Shown here piece by piece: positions 41,559 through 49,349 of a DNA stretch of 49,349 nt. The notes beneath the pieces were generated by a model. That model was not told the DNA's origin. It worked only from the letters and a program-made list of their open reading frames with translations, and did not search any database. Origin of the DNA: Bacteroidales bacterium Phil6. GTDB lineage: Bacteria > Bacteroidota > Bacteroidia > Bacteroidales > F082. Every line of letters begins with the position of its first letter. Position 1 is the stretch's first letter. Made by a program: the position numbers and the translations under genes. The stretch is taken from the NCBI GenBank assembly GCA_002633315.1, contig NWBN01000024.1, positions 1 through 49,349 on the forward strand. The letters run 5' to 3'.

Positions 41559-43325
41559 TTATTTTTCTATAAAAGCAATGGTATCGCCTTTCTCTACGAG
41601 TTTGCCTTGTTCGGCAACGGCTTCTACTATTTTACCCTGCCATGGCGTAATCACAGGTTCCATGCCGTATGGTGCTTGTATATGGCAGATTGTGTCCCCT
41701 TCTTTATAGCTTTTACCGGAGTATGGTGCAATGGATTTGTCGTTGAAATCCACTTCCCATAACACTCTGCCGCTTACCGGAGCGACAATGGCTTCAGCAT
41801 TTGGATGACGTAATGCTCTCAAATCAGGAATCTTGACCTCACCGCCGGCTTTCTCGAACTTTTCTTTCATTTTGGCTTCCAATTCCTGGTTGAAACGACG
41901 TTTTGCCTCTCCTGACTTGTATTCGCGATATTGTTTTTCATGCATTGCAAATTCGAACAGTTCCTCTTCGTCTTGTCCTAAGTCCCAACCGTTTTCCTGC
42001 ATTTCTTTGCGGAAACGTGGCAACTCGTCCGGATAGTTGTCTTGAGGGTTGCCGGTAAAGAAGGTATAACCTTTTTTCTTTGCCAGTTCCACTATCTCCG
42101 GGTCTAAAGTGCCCGGCAACTTGCCGGCCTTGCCTAAGATCATGTTCCATGCAGCAGGATCTATTGAGTTTTCATAACGTGGTTCTCCTTTACTTAATGA
42201 GTAAAGATTCATCAAGGCGATATTTTTTGTGTATTGGCTGAATGGAGTCACTAATGGCGGGTTGCCGAGTTTGGGCCATATATTTTGTACTTCTTCAAAC
42301 AACTCGACTAAAAGTTCATCTTCGCTTAGCTCTGCTTTGCCCTGGTTTTTAAGATTCATGTTGATAGCGGCATGTACACTCTTGAGGTCTGCCATCAAAG
42401 AACCCATCATGCCTCCCGGGAGTCCACAACCTATCAGCAATGAGTTGAGGAAACGGTTACGCGGGTCTATCCAGTAGCCGAGGAAGTCGTCTATGAAACT
42501 TTGCGTCATGGAACGTGCTTCCATATAAGCTTTCATGTTGATGTCTTTTACAAGGAATCCTGCATCTTTCAACATTGCTTGTACCGCAATGACATCGGGA
42601 TGTACCATTCCCCATGATAATGGTTCCATGGCTACATCGAGATAATCTGCTCCTGCTTCAGCGACTTCTATCATGGATGCCATGGACAATCCGGGACCGG
42701 AATGCCCGTGATACTGTACCATGATGTCAGGATGATTCGTCTTGATGCTCTTTACTATTTTATATAAGGATACCGGACGTCCTACTCCTGCCATGTCTTT
42801 CAATGCTATCTCTTTGGCACCTGCTTCTATTAACTTCTCCGCCATTTCAATGTAATAGTCGGAGGTGTGTATTGGAGAATAGGTGATGCTCATGGCTGCC
42901 TGCGATATCATGCCGGCTTCATTTGCCCATTGTATTGAAGGTATTATGTTGCGAACATCGTTGAGTCCGCAGAATATTCTTGTGATATCGACACCCTGTG
43001 CTTTCTTGACTTTATACATCAGTTTGCGAATGTCAGCAGGTACAGGATTCATCCTCAATGCATTAAGAGCTCTATCCAACATGTGGCATTCTATGCCTCC
43101 TTTGTGGAGTGCAGCAGTAAAGGCTCTTACTGATGTGTTTGGGTTTTCACCGTATAACAGATTGACCTGCTCGGCAGCTCCTCCGTTGGTCTCTACTCTG
43201 TCGAAACAACCCATCTCAATGATGATAGGCGCTATCTTTTCTAACTGATCTTTGCGAGGCACGTATTTCCCGGAACTTTGCCACATGTCCCTGTAAACTA
43301 AACTGAATTTTATCTCTTTTTTCAT
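41559..43325 (-). CDS. Carboxyltransferase (oxaloacetate decarboxylase alpha/pyruvate carboxylase B-like) with a biotinyl-type domain lacking the biotin lysine
   Basis: 588 residues. The N-terminal TIM barrel of the HMGL/carboxyltransferase family is clear: FSLVYRDMWQSS (usual D-x-x-x-Q-S), VETNGGAA, the carbamylated-Lys position ALKDMAGVGRP and the metal-binding QYHGHSGPG. The conserved PYC_OADA domain follows. The C-terminal ~75 residues are a biotin/lipoyl-type domain (APVSGRVLWEV ... GKIVEAVAEQGKLVEKGDTIAFIE). At the hairpin where biotin is attached (normally EAMKM) it reads QAPYGM, aligning Tyr with the biotin Lys, so it should not be biotinylated there. Such a protein may use another carrier or serve a different reaction. 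Monocistronic. Confidence 0.9.
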   Translation of the reverse strand: MKKEIKFSLVYRDMWQSSGKYVPRKDQLEKIAPIIIEMGCFDRVETNGGAAEQVNLLYGENPNTSVRAFTAALHKGGIECHMLDRALNALRMNPVPADIRKLMYKVKKAQGVDITRIFCGLNDVRNIIPSIQWANEAGMISQAAMSITYSPIHTSDYYIEMAEKLIEAGAKEIALKDMAGVGRPVSLYKIVKSIKTNHPDIMVQYHGHSGPGLSMASMIEVAEAGADYLDVAMEPLSWGMVHPDVIAVQAMLKDAGFLVKDINMKAYMEARSMTQSFIDDFLGYWIDPRNRFLNSLLIGCGLPGGMMGSLMADLKSVHAAINMNLKNQGKAELSEDELLVELFEEVQNIWPKLGNPPLVTPFSQYTKNIALMNLYSLSKGEPRYENSIDPAAWNMILGKAGKLPGTLDPEIVELAKKKGYTFFTGNPQDNYPDELPRFRKEMQENGWDLGQDEEELFEFAMHEKQYREYKSGEAKRRFNQELEAKMKEKFEKAGGEVKIPDLRALRHPNAEAIVAPVSGRVLWEVDFNDKSIAPYSGKSYKEGDTICHIQAPYGMEPVITPWQGKIVEAVAEQGKLVEKGDTIAFIEK

Positions 43326-43370
43326 GGTAGAATTAGAATTGGTTGTTAAATGAAACTTCTTCCACTAATA

Positions 43371-43378
43371 CAAATTTA
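43371..43378 (-). promoter_or_regulatory. Probable -7 box of the carboxyltransferase gene
   Basis: Minus strand TAAATTTG, about 46 bases before the ATG at 43325. No clear -33 element. Confidence 0.5.
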
Positions 43379-43544
43379 TTTTGCAAAAATCGTAAATTTT
43401 TCTGAATGTTTTTTGTTTTTTGTAAAAAAATATTTTTTTGTAATTATACTTGTATGTCTTTGTGTATCTTTACATTGAATGATTTATGCACTTTTTTTCT
43501 CTTCATCTCATCATATTGGCTGTAAAAAATATGTACAAATTGTT

Positions 43545-43552
43545 TACTTTTG
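43545..43552 (+). promoter_or_regulatory. -7 box of the M20 peptidase gene
   Basis: TACTTTTG followed by C, 16 bases before the ATG at 43568. It shows that the TTG reading from 43550 is not a real start, because that codon lies inside the box. Confidence 0.6.
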
Positions 43553-43567
43553 CACAAATTGATTGAG

Positions 43568-44752
43568 ATGATACGACAAAGACTGTTTCGCCTTGCCGAT
43601 TCCTTCATCGATACGGTGAGGGAAATACGTCGTGACATTCACCGATTCCCCGAGTTGAGTTTTTGTGAATATCGGACTTCTGAAATTGTGAGGCGATTTT
43701 TGACTTCTCATAAAATAGATCATGTTACTGTTGATGGGTGTACTGCTGTCATTGCAGTCATCAAAGGTAAGCAGCCCGGCAGCCGTTGTGTGGCTTTGCG
43801 TGCAGATATGGATGCCCTCCCTGTCAAGGAGACTGCCTCGCATCCGTATGTCTCTGTTAATGACGGTGTGATGCATGCTTGTGGACATGATGCACATACA
43901 GCTATGTTGCTCGGAGTTGCCGCCATACTAAATGAGATGAGGGATTGTTTTTGCGGTACAGTGAAACTGATATTTCAGCATGCTGAAGAGAAATTGCCTG
44001 GAGGCGCAGTAGCAGTGTTGTCATCTCATCTTGTGGATGATGTGGATGTCTTTTTGGCTCAACATGTGTATCCCGACCTTCCTTGCGGCAAAGTGGGCTT
44101 TTGTGAGGGACCTTATATGGCTTCGGGCGATGAGATAAATATCGATATTACCGGCAGAGGAGGTCATGCAGCTAAGCCGTGGGAACGCGATAATACCGTA
44201 ATCGCTTCTGCTTCATTGTTGAAAGACCTGTATTCTCGCTTCCCGGAGCCTTCTCGTGTCGATGAGACCTCATGTCTCTTGGCTTTTGGTGCTGTCAACG
44301 CCGATGGCAGTTATAACGTCATACCGGATAAGGTGTCTATGCTCGGCACTTTGAGGACATTCTCTCCTTCTTGCCGCAGCGATGCTAAGAATATCATAAA
44401 GTCGTTGTCTGATTCTGTTGCATCGAACTATGGATGTAAAGCACAGCTGCATATCAGTCAGGGATATCCTCCTCTTATTAATAATGTGGCACTTACACGT
44501 ATGTGTGCTTCTGTTGCTCGTTCTTTACTCGGTGACGATAATGTTGTGTCTTTGTCACCTTTGTTGACTGCAGAAGACTTTGCCGTGTATTCTCAGAGAA
44601 AACCTTCATGTTTCTATCGGTTGGGGACCTCCAATCTTGAGAAAGGTGTAATTGGTAAACAGCATACGGGAAGTTTCGATATAGATGAAGATGCCCTTGC
44701 TATAGGCGTGCGTCTTATGTCTTTCATTACTTTCAGTATCATGAATGACTGA
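43568..44752 (+). CDS. M20 family amidohydrolase (N-acyl amino acid/hippurate hydrolase-like)
   Basis: 394 residues from the ATG at 43568 (MIRQRLF). The family signature is complete: RRDIHRFPELSF at the start, LRADMDALPV, metal-binding HACGHDAHTAMLLG and FQHAEEKLPGGA, then the lid-domain glycine-rich segment ITGRGGHAAKPW, and a C-terminal metal His in GKQHTGSFD (usual H-x-x-x-F-D). Expected reaction: hydrolysis of an amide bond in N-acyl amino acids or related peptides, with two metal ions in the cytoplasm. Monocistronic, facing away from the carboxyltransferase gene. Confidence 0.93.
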   Translation: MIRQRLFRLADSFIDTVREIRRDIHRFPELSFCEYRTSEIVRRFLTSHKIDHVTVDGCTAVIAVIKGKQPGSRCVALRADMDALPVKETASHPYVSVNDGVMHACGHDAHTAMLLGVAAILNEMRDCFCGTVKLIFQHAEEKLPGGAVAVLSSHLVDDVDVFLAQHVYPDLPCGKVGFCEGPYMASGDEINIDITGRGGHAAKPWERDNTVIASASLLKDLYSRFPEPSRVDETSCLLAFGAVNADGSYNVIPDKVSMLGTLRTFSPSCRSDAKNIIKSLSDSVASNYGCKAQLHISQGYPPLINNVALTRMCASVARSLLGDDNVVSLSPLLTAEDFAVYSQRKPSCFYRLGTSNLEKGVIGKQHTGSFDIDEDALAIGVRLMSFITFSIMND

Positions 44753-44919
44753 TGAAGTCGTGAAAATGTTTTTGTGATTGTTGACAGAGAAGACAACGGA
44801 AAATGAGGAGAAAGGAATAAGTGCGATATGCTTGTTAAGTAAATGATATTGTGTGGTTATGTTTTATGGTGATATGTTGAACTGCTGTTCTGACATGCAG
44901 AATCTTAAAATTGAATGAA

Positions 44920-46749
44920 ATGAATCTTTTGGAATGGCTTCCGATAACGAAGAAAGAGACGGATTTGCGCGGTTGGAGTGAACTTGACATAGTCATTGTT
45001 ACCGGCGATGCTTATGTGGATCATCCGGCTTTTGGTGCTGCAGTGATAGGTCGTGTTCTTGAAAGAGAAGGCTTCAAAGTCGCTTTGATACCTCAACCTA
45101 ATTGGCGTGATGATTTGCGTGACTTCAAGAAGTTCGGCAAACCACGTCTTTTCTTTGGTGTTTCTGCCGGTGCCATGGATTCCATGGTTAACCATTACAC
45201 TGCCAACAAACGTCTTAGGTCTAATGATGCCTATACTCCCGGTGGAGCCGCAGGCTTCCGTCCAGATTATGCCACAGTGGTGTATTCCAAAATATTGAAA
45301 ACTCTTTACCCGGATGTGCCCGTTGTAATAGGCGGTATTGAGGCTTCTTTGCGTCGCGTCACACATTATGACTATTGGTCTGATACCTTGAAACCTGCCA
45401 TATTGCTTGATGCAGGTGCAGATATTGGCATTTATGGCATGGGTGAACTCGCTGTTGTTGAAATAGCAAAAGCTCTCGACAATGGCATGCCTGTTTCTGA
45501 AATTACCGCTGTCCCGCAGACGTTCTTCTTGCGTCATAAAAACAATAAATTACATGATAGTCAAAATGATATATTACTCGCTTCTCATGAATGCTGTCTG
45601 AATGACAAAAAAGTTTACGCCTCCAACTTCCGTCATGTGGAGGAGGAGTCCAACAGAAAACATTCTGCCCGTCTTCTTCAAGAGGTGGAAGATTATATTT
45701 TGTATGTCAATCCGCCATATCCTACATTAACTTCACAGCAGATCGATGCATCTTTTGACTTGCCATATACACGTCTTCCGCATCCCAAGTATTCCAAACG
45801 CGGTGCTATCCCTGCATACGAGATGATACGTCACTCTGTAAATATTCATAGAGGCTGTTTTGGCGGTTGTGCATTCTGCACCATTTCTGCACATCAAGGC
45901 AAGTTCGTTGCTTCCCGCAGTAAAGAGTCCATAATGCGTGAGGTTAAGAAAGTAACAGAAATGCCTGACTTTAAAGGTTATATCAGCGACCTCGGCGGAC
46001 CTTCTGCCAATATGTACATGATGAAAGGATATGATGAATCGTTATGTGACAAATGTTCGAGACCGAGTTGTATCCGGCCTTCTCTGTGCAGAAATCTAGA
46101 CACAGACCACCATCCTCTTATAGATTTGTATAAAACTGTCGATGCCTTGCCGGAAGTGAAAAAGGTGACAATAGGGTCGGGTGTACGTTATGATTTGTTT
46201 CTTTCTAAAGAAGATAAAGATGGAAAACTTGGATATGATGCTTATTTTGAACAACTTGTGCGTCGTCATGTCAGTGGTCGTCTTAAGGTGGCTCCGGAAC
46301 ACTGTAGCGATACAGTGTTGAAACTTATGCGTAAGCCTCCTTTCTCGATGTTCCTGAAATTGAAAGATAAATTCGATGCTATTAATAACAAATATCATCT
46401 TAATCAACAGTTGATACCGTATTTCATTTCGAGTCATCCCGCCTGTTCTTTGCTCGATATGGCAGAACTCGCCGTGAAAACCAGAAAACTCGGCTATCAT
46501 CTTGAACAGGTACAGGATTTTACGCCGACCCCTATGACACTTGCAACTGAGATATATTACTCCGGATATGACCCTTATACCTTAAAACAGATATTCGTGG
46601 CGACAGGTAAAGATGAAAAACTGAATCAACAGAGGTTCTTTTTCTGGTATAAACCGGAAAACAGGGCATGGGTGAAATCGATGTTGGGTAAATTGGGTAA
46701 AAAAGACTGGATAAATATATTGTATGGTAAAGATTATTACAGAAAATAA
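44920..46749 (+). CDS. YgiQ family radical SAM protein
   Basis: 609 residues from the ATG at 44920 (MNLLEWLPITKKE). The N-terminal ~280 residues follow the YgiQ pattern: LDIVIVTGDAYVDHPAFG, then LFFGVSAGAMDSMVNHYT and VIGGIEASLRR. The radical SAM site is HRGCFGGCAFC (C-x3-C-x2-C). Two further cysteine groups (CDKCSRPSCIRPSLC) probably bind an extra iron-sulfur cluster. The family is widespread but its reaction is not known. The gap 44753-44919 holds no clear promoter box. Its base use is somewhat more GC-rich than neighbouring intergenic sequence, as expected for a conserved gene. Confidence 0.94.
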   Translation: MNLLEWLPITKKETDLRGWSELDIVIVTGDAYVDHPAFGAAVIGRVLEREGFKVALIPQPNWRDDLRDFKKFGKPRLFFGVSAGAMDSMVNHYTANKRLRSNDAYTPGGAAGFRPDYATVVYSKILKTLYPDVPVVIGGIEASLRRVTHYDYWSDTLKPAILLDAGADIGIYGMGELAVVEIAKALDNGMPVSEITAVPQTFFLRHKNNKLHDSQNDILLASHECCLNDKKVYASNFRHVEEESNRKHSARLLQEVEDYILYVNPPYPTLTSQQIDASFDLPYTRLPHPKYSKRGAIPAYEMIRHSVNIHRGCFGGCAFCTISAHQGKFVASRSKESIMREVKKVTEMPDFKGYISDLGGPSANMYMMKGYDESLCDKCSRPSCIRPSLCRNLDTDHHPLIDLYKTVDALPEVKKVTIGSGVRYDLFLSKEDKDGKLGYDAYFEQLVRRHVSGRLKVAPEHCSDTVLKLMRKPPFSMFLKLKDKFDAINNKYHLNQQLIPYFISSHPACSLLDMAELAVKTRKLGYHLEQVQDFTPTPMTLATEIYYSGYDPYTLKQIFVATGKDEKLNQQRFFFWYKPENRAWVKSMLGKLGKKDWINILYGKDYYRK

Positions 46750-46909
46750 CTTGGTTTTATGCTTTAGAACATTATTTGTCCATGTGTTGTTTTAATATTT
46801 TGTGTTGCAGATTCTGTTTTTTGATAGCGAAAAAATAAATGAATTATTGATGATATTCAATGTAAAATATTGATTGTCAATATAAGACAAATAATGCAGA
46901 CTAAAATAC

Positions 46910-46940
46910 TTGACACGAATTGTTATTTTGACTATTTTTG
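46910..46940 (+). promoter_or_regulatory. Promoter of the zeta-toxin-like gene
   Basis: TTG at 46910-46912 (in TTGAC), then 20 bases, then TATTTTTG at 46933-46940 followed by C. It shows that codons upstream of about 46945 are not translated from this transcript. Confidence 0.7.
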
Positions 46941-46983
46941 CACCGGATTTTATGATGAAAAATCGCATAATTTTGAAAACGAG

Positions 46984-47547
46984 ATGCCGAATTTGTTTAT
47001 CATAGCAGGTTGCAACGGAGCAGGGAAGACTACGGCTTCATATACTGTGTTACCGGAAGTTTTGCATTGCGCTGAGTTCGTCAATGCTGATGAAATAGCA
47101 AAAGGCTTATCTCCTTTCAATCCCGAATCTATGGCTATTCCGGCAGGTAAAATAATGCTTTCTCGCATCAAAGACTTGCTGTCCGAGAAACTCGATTTTG
47201 CCATAGAGACAACCTTGACAACAAAATCATACAGAAATTTTATTAAAAAGGCTCATTCTAAAGATTATAGGGTCAGTATAGTGTTTTTCTGGCTCAATAG
47301 TCCTGAACTCGCCATCGACCGTATTGCTGAACGTGTCCGTAACGGCGGTCATTTCGTGCCTGAAGATGTCGTCAGACGTCGTTATGTTGAGGGTATCCAT
47401 AACCTTTTTGATATTTTCTGTAAAATAGTAGATGAATATATTATCATTGACAATTCGGCTGTACCAAGTGAGGTCATTGCTGAGTTTAAGGATAATACAT
47501 TAAAAATTTTTAATCAGGGAAAATATGAGAAGATTCAGAAAATATAA
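46984..47547 (+). CDS. Zeta-toxin-like P-loop kinase
   Basis: 187 residues from the ATG at 46984 (MPNLFIIAGCNGAGKTT), chosen because the promoter lies just upstream and the family starts this way; an open frame extends to 46870 but overlaps the promoter. Walker A GCNGAGKTT, then VNADEIAKGLSPF (the substrate-side Asp and basic residue of zeta enzymes), and IETTLTT. A later segment VSIVFFWLNSPELAIDRIAERVRNGGHFVPEDVVRRRY matches the arginine-rich second half. Zeta toxins phosphorylate UDP-N-acetylglucosamine, blocking cell-wall synthesis; members of this short branch may have other targets. It overlaps the possible long form of a small partner gene downstream. Confidence 0.88.
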   Translation: MPNLFIIAGCNGAGKTTASYTVLPEVLHCAEFVNADEIAKGLSPFNPESMAIPAGKIMLSRIKDLLSEKLDFAIETTLTTKSYRNFIKKAHSKDYRVSIVFFWLNSPELAIDRIAERVRNGGHFVPEDVVRRRYVEGIHNLFDIFCKIVDEYIIIDNSAVPSEVIAEFKDNTLKIFNQGKYEKIQKI

Positions 47548-47569
47548 AAATAATAAACAGTCAACAACA

Positions 47570-47752
47570 ATGAATGCCAACATTTCGGAAATGTCAGACT
47601 TCGGTCAAAAAGTGATGTTCGGAGTACAACTCTCTTGTGAGAGACTCGTTCGTAAAAGAAGTATAGAAGGGGCTTTGATGTGCTTCGGAGATGATAAGGG
47701 AAGAGTTTATAAAATGCCTGCAAAAGAAGTGGAAAAGATGTTGATAAGATAA
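47570..47752 (+). CDS. Small partner protein of the zeta-toxin-like kinase
   Basis: 60 residues from the ATG at 47570 (MNANISEMSDFGQKVMFG); a start at 47525 would add 15 basic residues and overlap the kinase gene by 23 bases. The sequence has FGVQLSCERLVRKRS, then GALMCFGDDKGRVYKMPAKEVEK. I recall similar small proteins next to zeta-like genes in Bacteroidota, which suggests an antitoxin or modulator, but I have no proof. It does not look like a known epsilon antitoxin. The two genes share one promoter and end at a common terminator. Confidence 0.72.
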   Translation: MNANISEMSDFGQKVMFGVQLSCERLVRKRSIEGALMCFGDDKGRVYKMPAKEVEKMLIR

Positions 47753-47770
47753 ATTCTTTTAATTTAAAAT

Positions 47771-47826
47771 AAAAAACACCTCGTTGATATTCAATATGAA
47801 GAGATTATCGACGGGGTGTTTGTCTT
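47771..47826. terminator. Bidirectional terminator between zeta-like operon and yitT
   Basis: 15-pair stem (AACACCTCGTTGATA / TATCGACGGGGTGTT with two G-T pairs; 47775-47789 and 47806-47820), with A residues on one side and T residues on the other. It can serve the small partner gene (+) and the YitT gene (-), whose stops lie on either side. Confidence 0.88.
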
Positions 47827-47858
47827 TTTATACTATCTCGCTTATACTTTATGTGGTT

Positions 47859-48725
47859 TTATTTTTTCATTACATCAAAACCTTTGCCGTAAACCCCCAT
47901 CACTGTGTTAACTGATACAAAGGCTCTCTCGTCTTCTTGTTTTACTATTCTTATAAGTTGTTGTGACTCCGTCTTTCTAACTACTACCATCAAAATGTCG
48001 GATTCTGTCTTGTTGTACCAGCCTACTCCTTTGATGAATGTAGCACCTCGATGCATCTCATTGCCTATGCGGTCTGCAATGACATGAGCCTTGCTTGAAA
48101 AAATAAACATCTGCACCGATTGCTTGTTGCCAGTCATCGTGAGATCCATGGTATAGCTGCTTATCATTAAAACCACATAACTGTATATCAGAGTCTCAAT
48201 GTCTTTGAATACAAGATATGAACATGATACCACTACTACATTTATAAGTAATGTAAGACGTCCTAATGTGATGTTCCTGTATTTGTTGATGAGCATGATA
48301 ATGATATCGGTGCCTCCTGTGCTGCTGCCCTGTAAAAAGATGATTCCTATGGAAACACCCGATAATCCCGCTCCTAATGTGGCAGATAGAAATTTGTCTG
48401 CTATTAGCGGCGTGTCACCGAAATAATTTTGTAAAACAGAGAAAAATATTGACATGACTACAATGGAATATATTGTCCTTATACTGAATTTCCACCCTAA
48501 AGACTTTATGGACAATAAGATAAGTATTCCATTTATAGCAAATATCATGACACCTGTAGAAATACCGGTAAGCCAGTATATTATTGTCGCTATTCCATTG
48601 ACACCTCCTCCTAACATGTGATTGGGAATAAGAAATCCTGTCCAGCCTAATGAAAAGAAAAACAGAGATATCGTGACAATGACATAACTCCTGAAATCTC
48701 TCCAAAATGATTTGGTCTGTTTCAT
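47859..48725 (-). CDS. YitT family membrane protein
   Basis: 288 residues. Five or six membrane helices in the N-terminal ~200 residues (VTISLFFFSLGWTGFLIP, GIATIIYWLTG..VMIFAINGILILLS, TIYSIVVMSIFFSVL, GVSIGIIFLQGSSTGGTDIIIM), with the family motif GSSTGGTDI. The C-terminal soluble DUF2179 domain has MFIFSSKAHVIADRI, MHRGATFIKGVGWY and a last strand AFVSVNTVMGVYGKGF. The substrate of this family is unknown. Monocistronic. Confidence 0.92.
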   Translation of the reverse strand: MKQTKSFWRDFRSYVIVTISLFFFSLGWTGFLIPNHMLGGGVNGIATIIYWLTGISTGVMIFAINGILILLSIKSLGWKFSIRTIYSIVVMSIFFSVLQNYFGDTPLIADKFLSATLGAGLSGVSIGIIFLQGSSTGGTDIIIMLINKYRNITLGRLTLLINVVVVSCSYLVFKDIETLIYSYVVLMISSYTMDLTMTGNKQSVQMFIFSSKAHVIADRIGNEMHRGATFIKGVGWYNKTESDILMVVVRKTESQQLIRIVKQEDERAFVSVNTVMGVYGKGFDVMKK

Positions 48726-48778
48726 AGTACTTGATTTTTAATAAGTTGATCTAAAAGAATCTTTGTTCTTAAGTGTTG

Positions 48779-48786
48779 CAAAATTA
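48779..48786 (-). promoter_or_regulatory. Probable -7 box of the YitT gene
   Basis: Minus strand TAATTTTG followed by C, about 54 bases before the ATG at 48725. No clear -33 element. Confidence 0.5.
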
Positions 48787-49091
48787 TAAAAAATAATTTA
48801 GTTTTGAAATATAAAATATATGTAACAGAGTTGTTGTTATGTGGATTTGATTTACAGCGAGATTTTATTATTGCTTACAGTAAATTATTTGATGCTATAA
48901 ATATATGAATTGTAAAATATTGATAATCACCTACTTTAATATTTTTTAAAAAATTTTAAAAAAAATTGACATTGTTCTGAAAAAGGTTTAATTTTGAAGC
49001 AACTAAATGCGACTGTGACAATGATGTGAATCATGAAAAAAACTATAAAAGATATATAAAATCTGATTAAAGAAATCTAAAAATCAATGTT
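48787..49091. other. Divergent AT-rich control region
   Basis: About 300 bases between the YitT promoter and the next gene. It contains the promoter at 48966-48996 and a ~90-base untranslated leader. A tiny open frame (MKKTIKDI) occurs in the leader; I do not regard it as a gene. Confidence 0.5.
48966..48996 (+). promoter_or_regulatory. Promoter of the last secreted-protein gene
   Basis: TTG at 48966-48968 (in TTGAC), 20 bases, TAATTTTG at 48989-48996. Both elements and spacing match the Bacteroidota pattern. The leader to the ATG at 49092 would be about 90 bases, long for this window. Confidence 0.72.
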
Positions 49092-49349
49092 ATGAAAAAA
49101 TTTTATACAACTAAGAAAGTGATAATGCTATTGATAATGGCAATGACAGCAACTTCGGTTTTGCAGGCACAGACATTTAAAGTAAAAAAGATTGTCAGTG
49201 AAGAAAAAGATGAAAAGAAAGAAGTTTATGAAGATGTAAATCTGCAGAGAGACAGGAATCCTGTCACGGATTTGGAGTTGGAGAAGAAGGAAAACAATTC
49301 TGTATTGTTGATATGGAACTATCCTGAGGGATTTATTCCCAAGGAGAGG
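49092..49349 (+). CDS. N-terminal part of a secreted protein, cut by window end
   Basis: 86 codons visible. A Sec signal peptide MKKFYTTKKVIMLLIMAMTATSVLQA-Q, then a charged Lys/Glu-rich stretch (VSEEKDEKKEVYEDV) and a beginning fibronectin-III-like strand (NSVLLIWNYPEGF). This looks like the start of a large T9SS-type surface protein of the kind whose end opens the window, but the rest is not seen. It has its own promoter. Confidence 0.82.
   Translation, partial: MKKFYTTKKVIMLLIMAMTATSVLQAQTFKVKKIVSEEKDEKKEVYEDVNLQRDRNPVTDLELEKKENNSVLLIWNYPEGFIPKER

Noticed and set aside
44905..45537. Minus-strand open frame of 210 codons opposite the YgiQ gene
   Set aside because: Lies entirely antisense to a strongly conserved gene and has no recognisable domain.
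46870..46983. Longer zeta-like kinase start
   Set aside because: Overlaps the promoter; the Walker A motif normally lies within the first 20 residues, as with the ATG at 46984.
1..49349. Mobile elements, CRISPR arrays, tRNA or rRNA genes
   Set aside because: Looked for transposase motifs, regularly spaced repeats and tRNA-like folds; found none.

Overview
The window reads as a chromosomal segment of an AT-rich member of the phylum Bacteroidota, most likely Bacteroidales. The evidence is: (i) several promoters with the phylum-specific -7 box TAnnTTTG, some with a TTG-type -33 element 19-21 bases upstream; (ii) secreted proteins ending in type IX secretion (T9SS, Por) sorting domains; (iii) lipoproteins and family-typical enzymes such as a ferredoxin-less IorA and an OlsF-like bifunctional acyltransferase. 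I cannot name a genus from sequence alone. I see no rRNA, tRNA, CRISPR array, IS element or prophage.

Layout. 1-2603: 3' part of a large T9SS-secreted adhesin-like protein with unusually purine-rich codon use, closed by a strong terminator. 2659-5672: an ABC-F ATPase (+) convergent with a serine-hydrolase lipoprotein (-). 5767-29534: one continuous minus-strand block of more than twenty genes, a type II polyketide/fatty-acid-like aryl-polyene (APE/flexirubin-family) pigment cluster. 29549-33009: SppA protease and an M23 peptidase lipoprotein. 33230-35438: iorAB. 35654-38899: OlsF-like bifunctional acyltransferase and a threonine-synthase-fold enzyme that resembles cysteate synthase, both (+). 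39404-43325: a T9SS-secreted Omp28-like protein and a carboxyltransferase/biotinyl-domain protein. 43568-47752: M20 amidohydrolase, YgiQ radical SAM protein, and a zeta-toxin-like kinase with a small partner. 47859-48725: YitT transporter. 49092-end: 5' end of another secreted protein.

How the cluster should work (inference from families). An aromatic amino acid ammonia-lyase with tyrosine-type signatures would make p-coumarate. A PaaK-like adenylating enzyme would activate an aryl acid. One of two acyl carrier proteins would carry the growing chain. Two or three ketosynthases plus a cysteine-less chain-length-factor-like partner would extend it, with an SDR ketoreductase and two hot-dog dehydratases making the conjugated double bonds. 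An O-methyltransferase would decorate the aryl head. A thioesterase, three lysophospholipid-acyltransferase-like domains, a GT2 glycosyltransferase, a LolA-like protein and an MMPL exporter would attach and move the product to the outer membrane. The cluster also holds a phytoene-desaturase-like flavoprotein, a B12-type radical SAM protein with its own promoter, an esterase, a small EmrE-like membrane protein and two proteins I cannot place. No dialkylresorcinol genes (DarA/DarB type) are visible, so the locus as seen predicts an aryl polyene lipid or glycolipid rather than a complete flexirubin.

The most unusual points are: the architecture of that cluster (MMPL-acyltransferase-methyltransferase-like triple fusion, ketosynthase fused to a partial second ketosynthase, radical SAM and desaturase-like tailoring genes); the possible sulfonolipid/aminolipid pair at 35.6-38.9 kb; a biotinyl-type domain without its biotin lysine; and a zeta-toxin-like gene overlapping the start region of a small conserved-looking partner.
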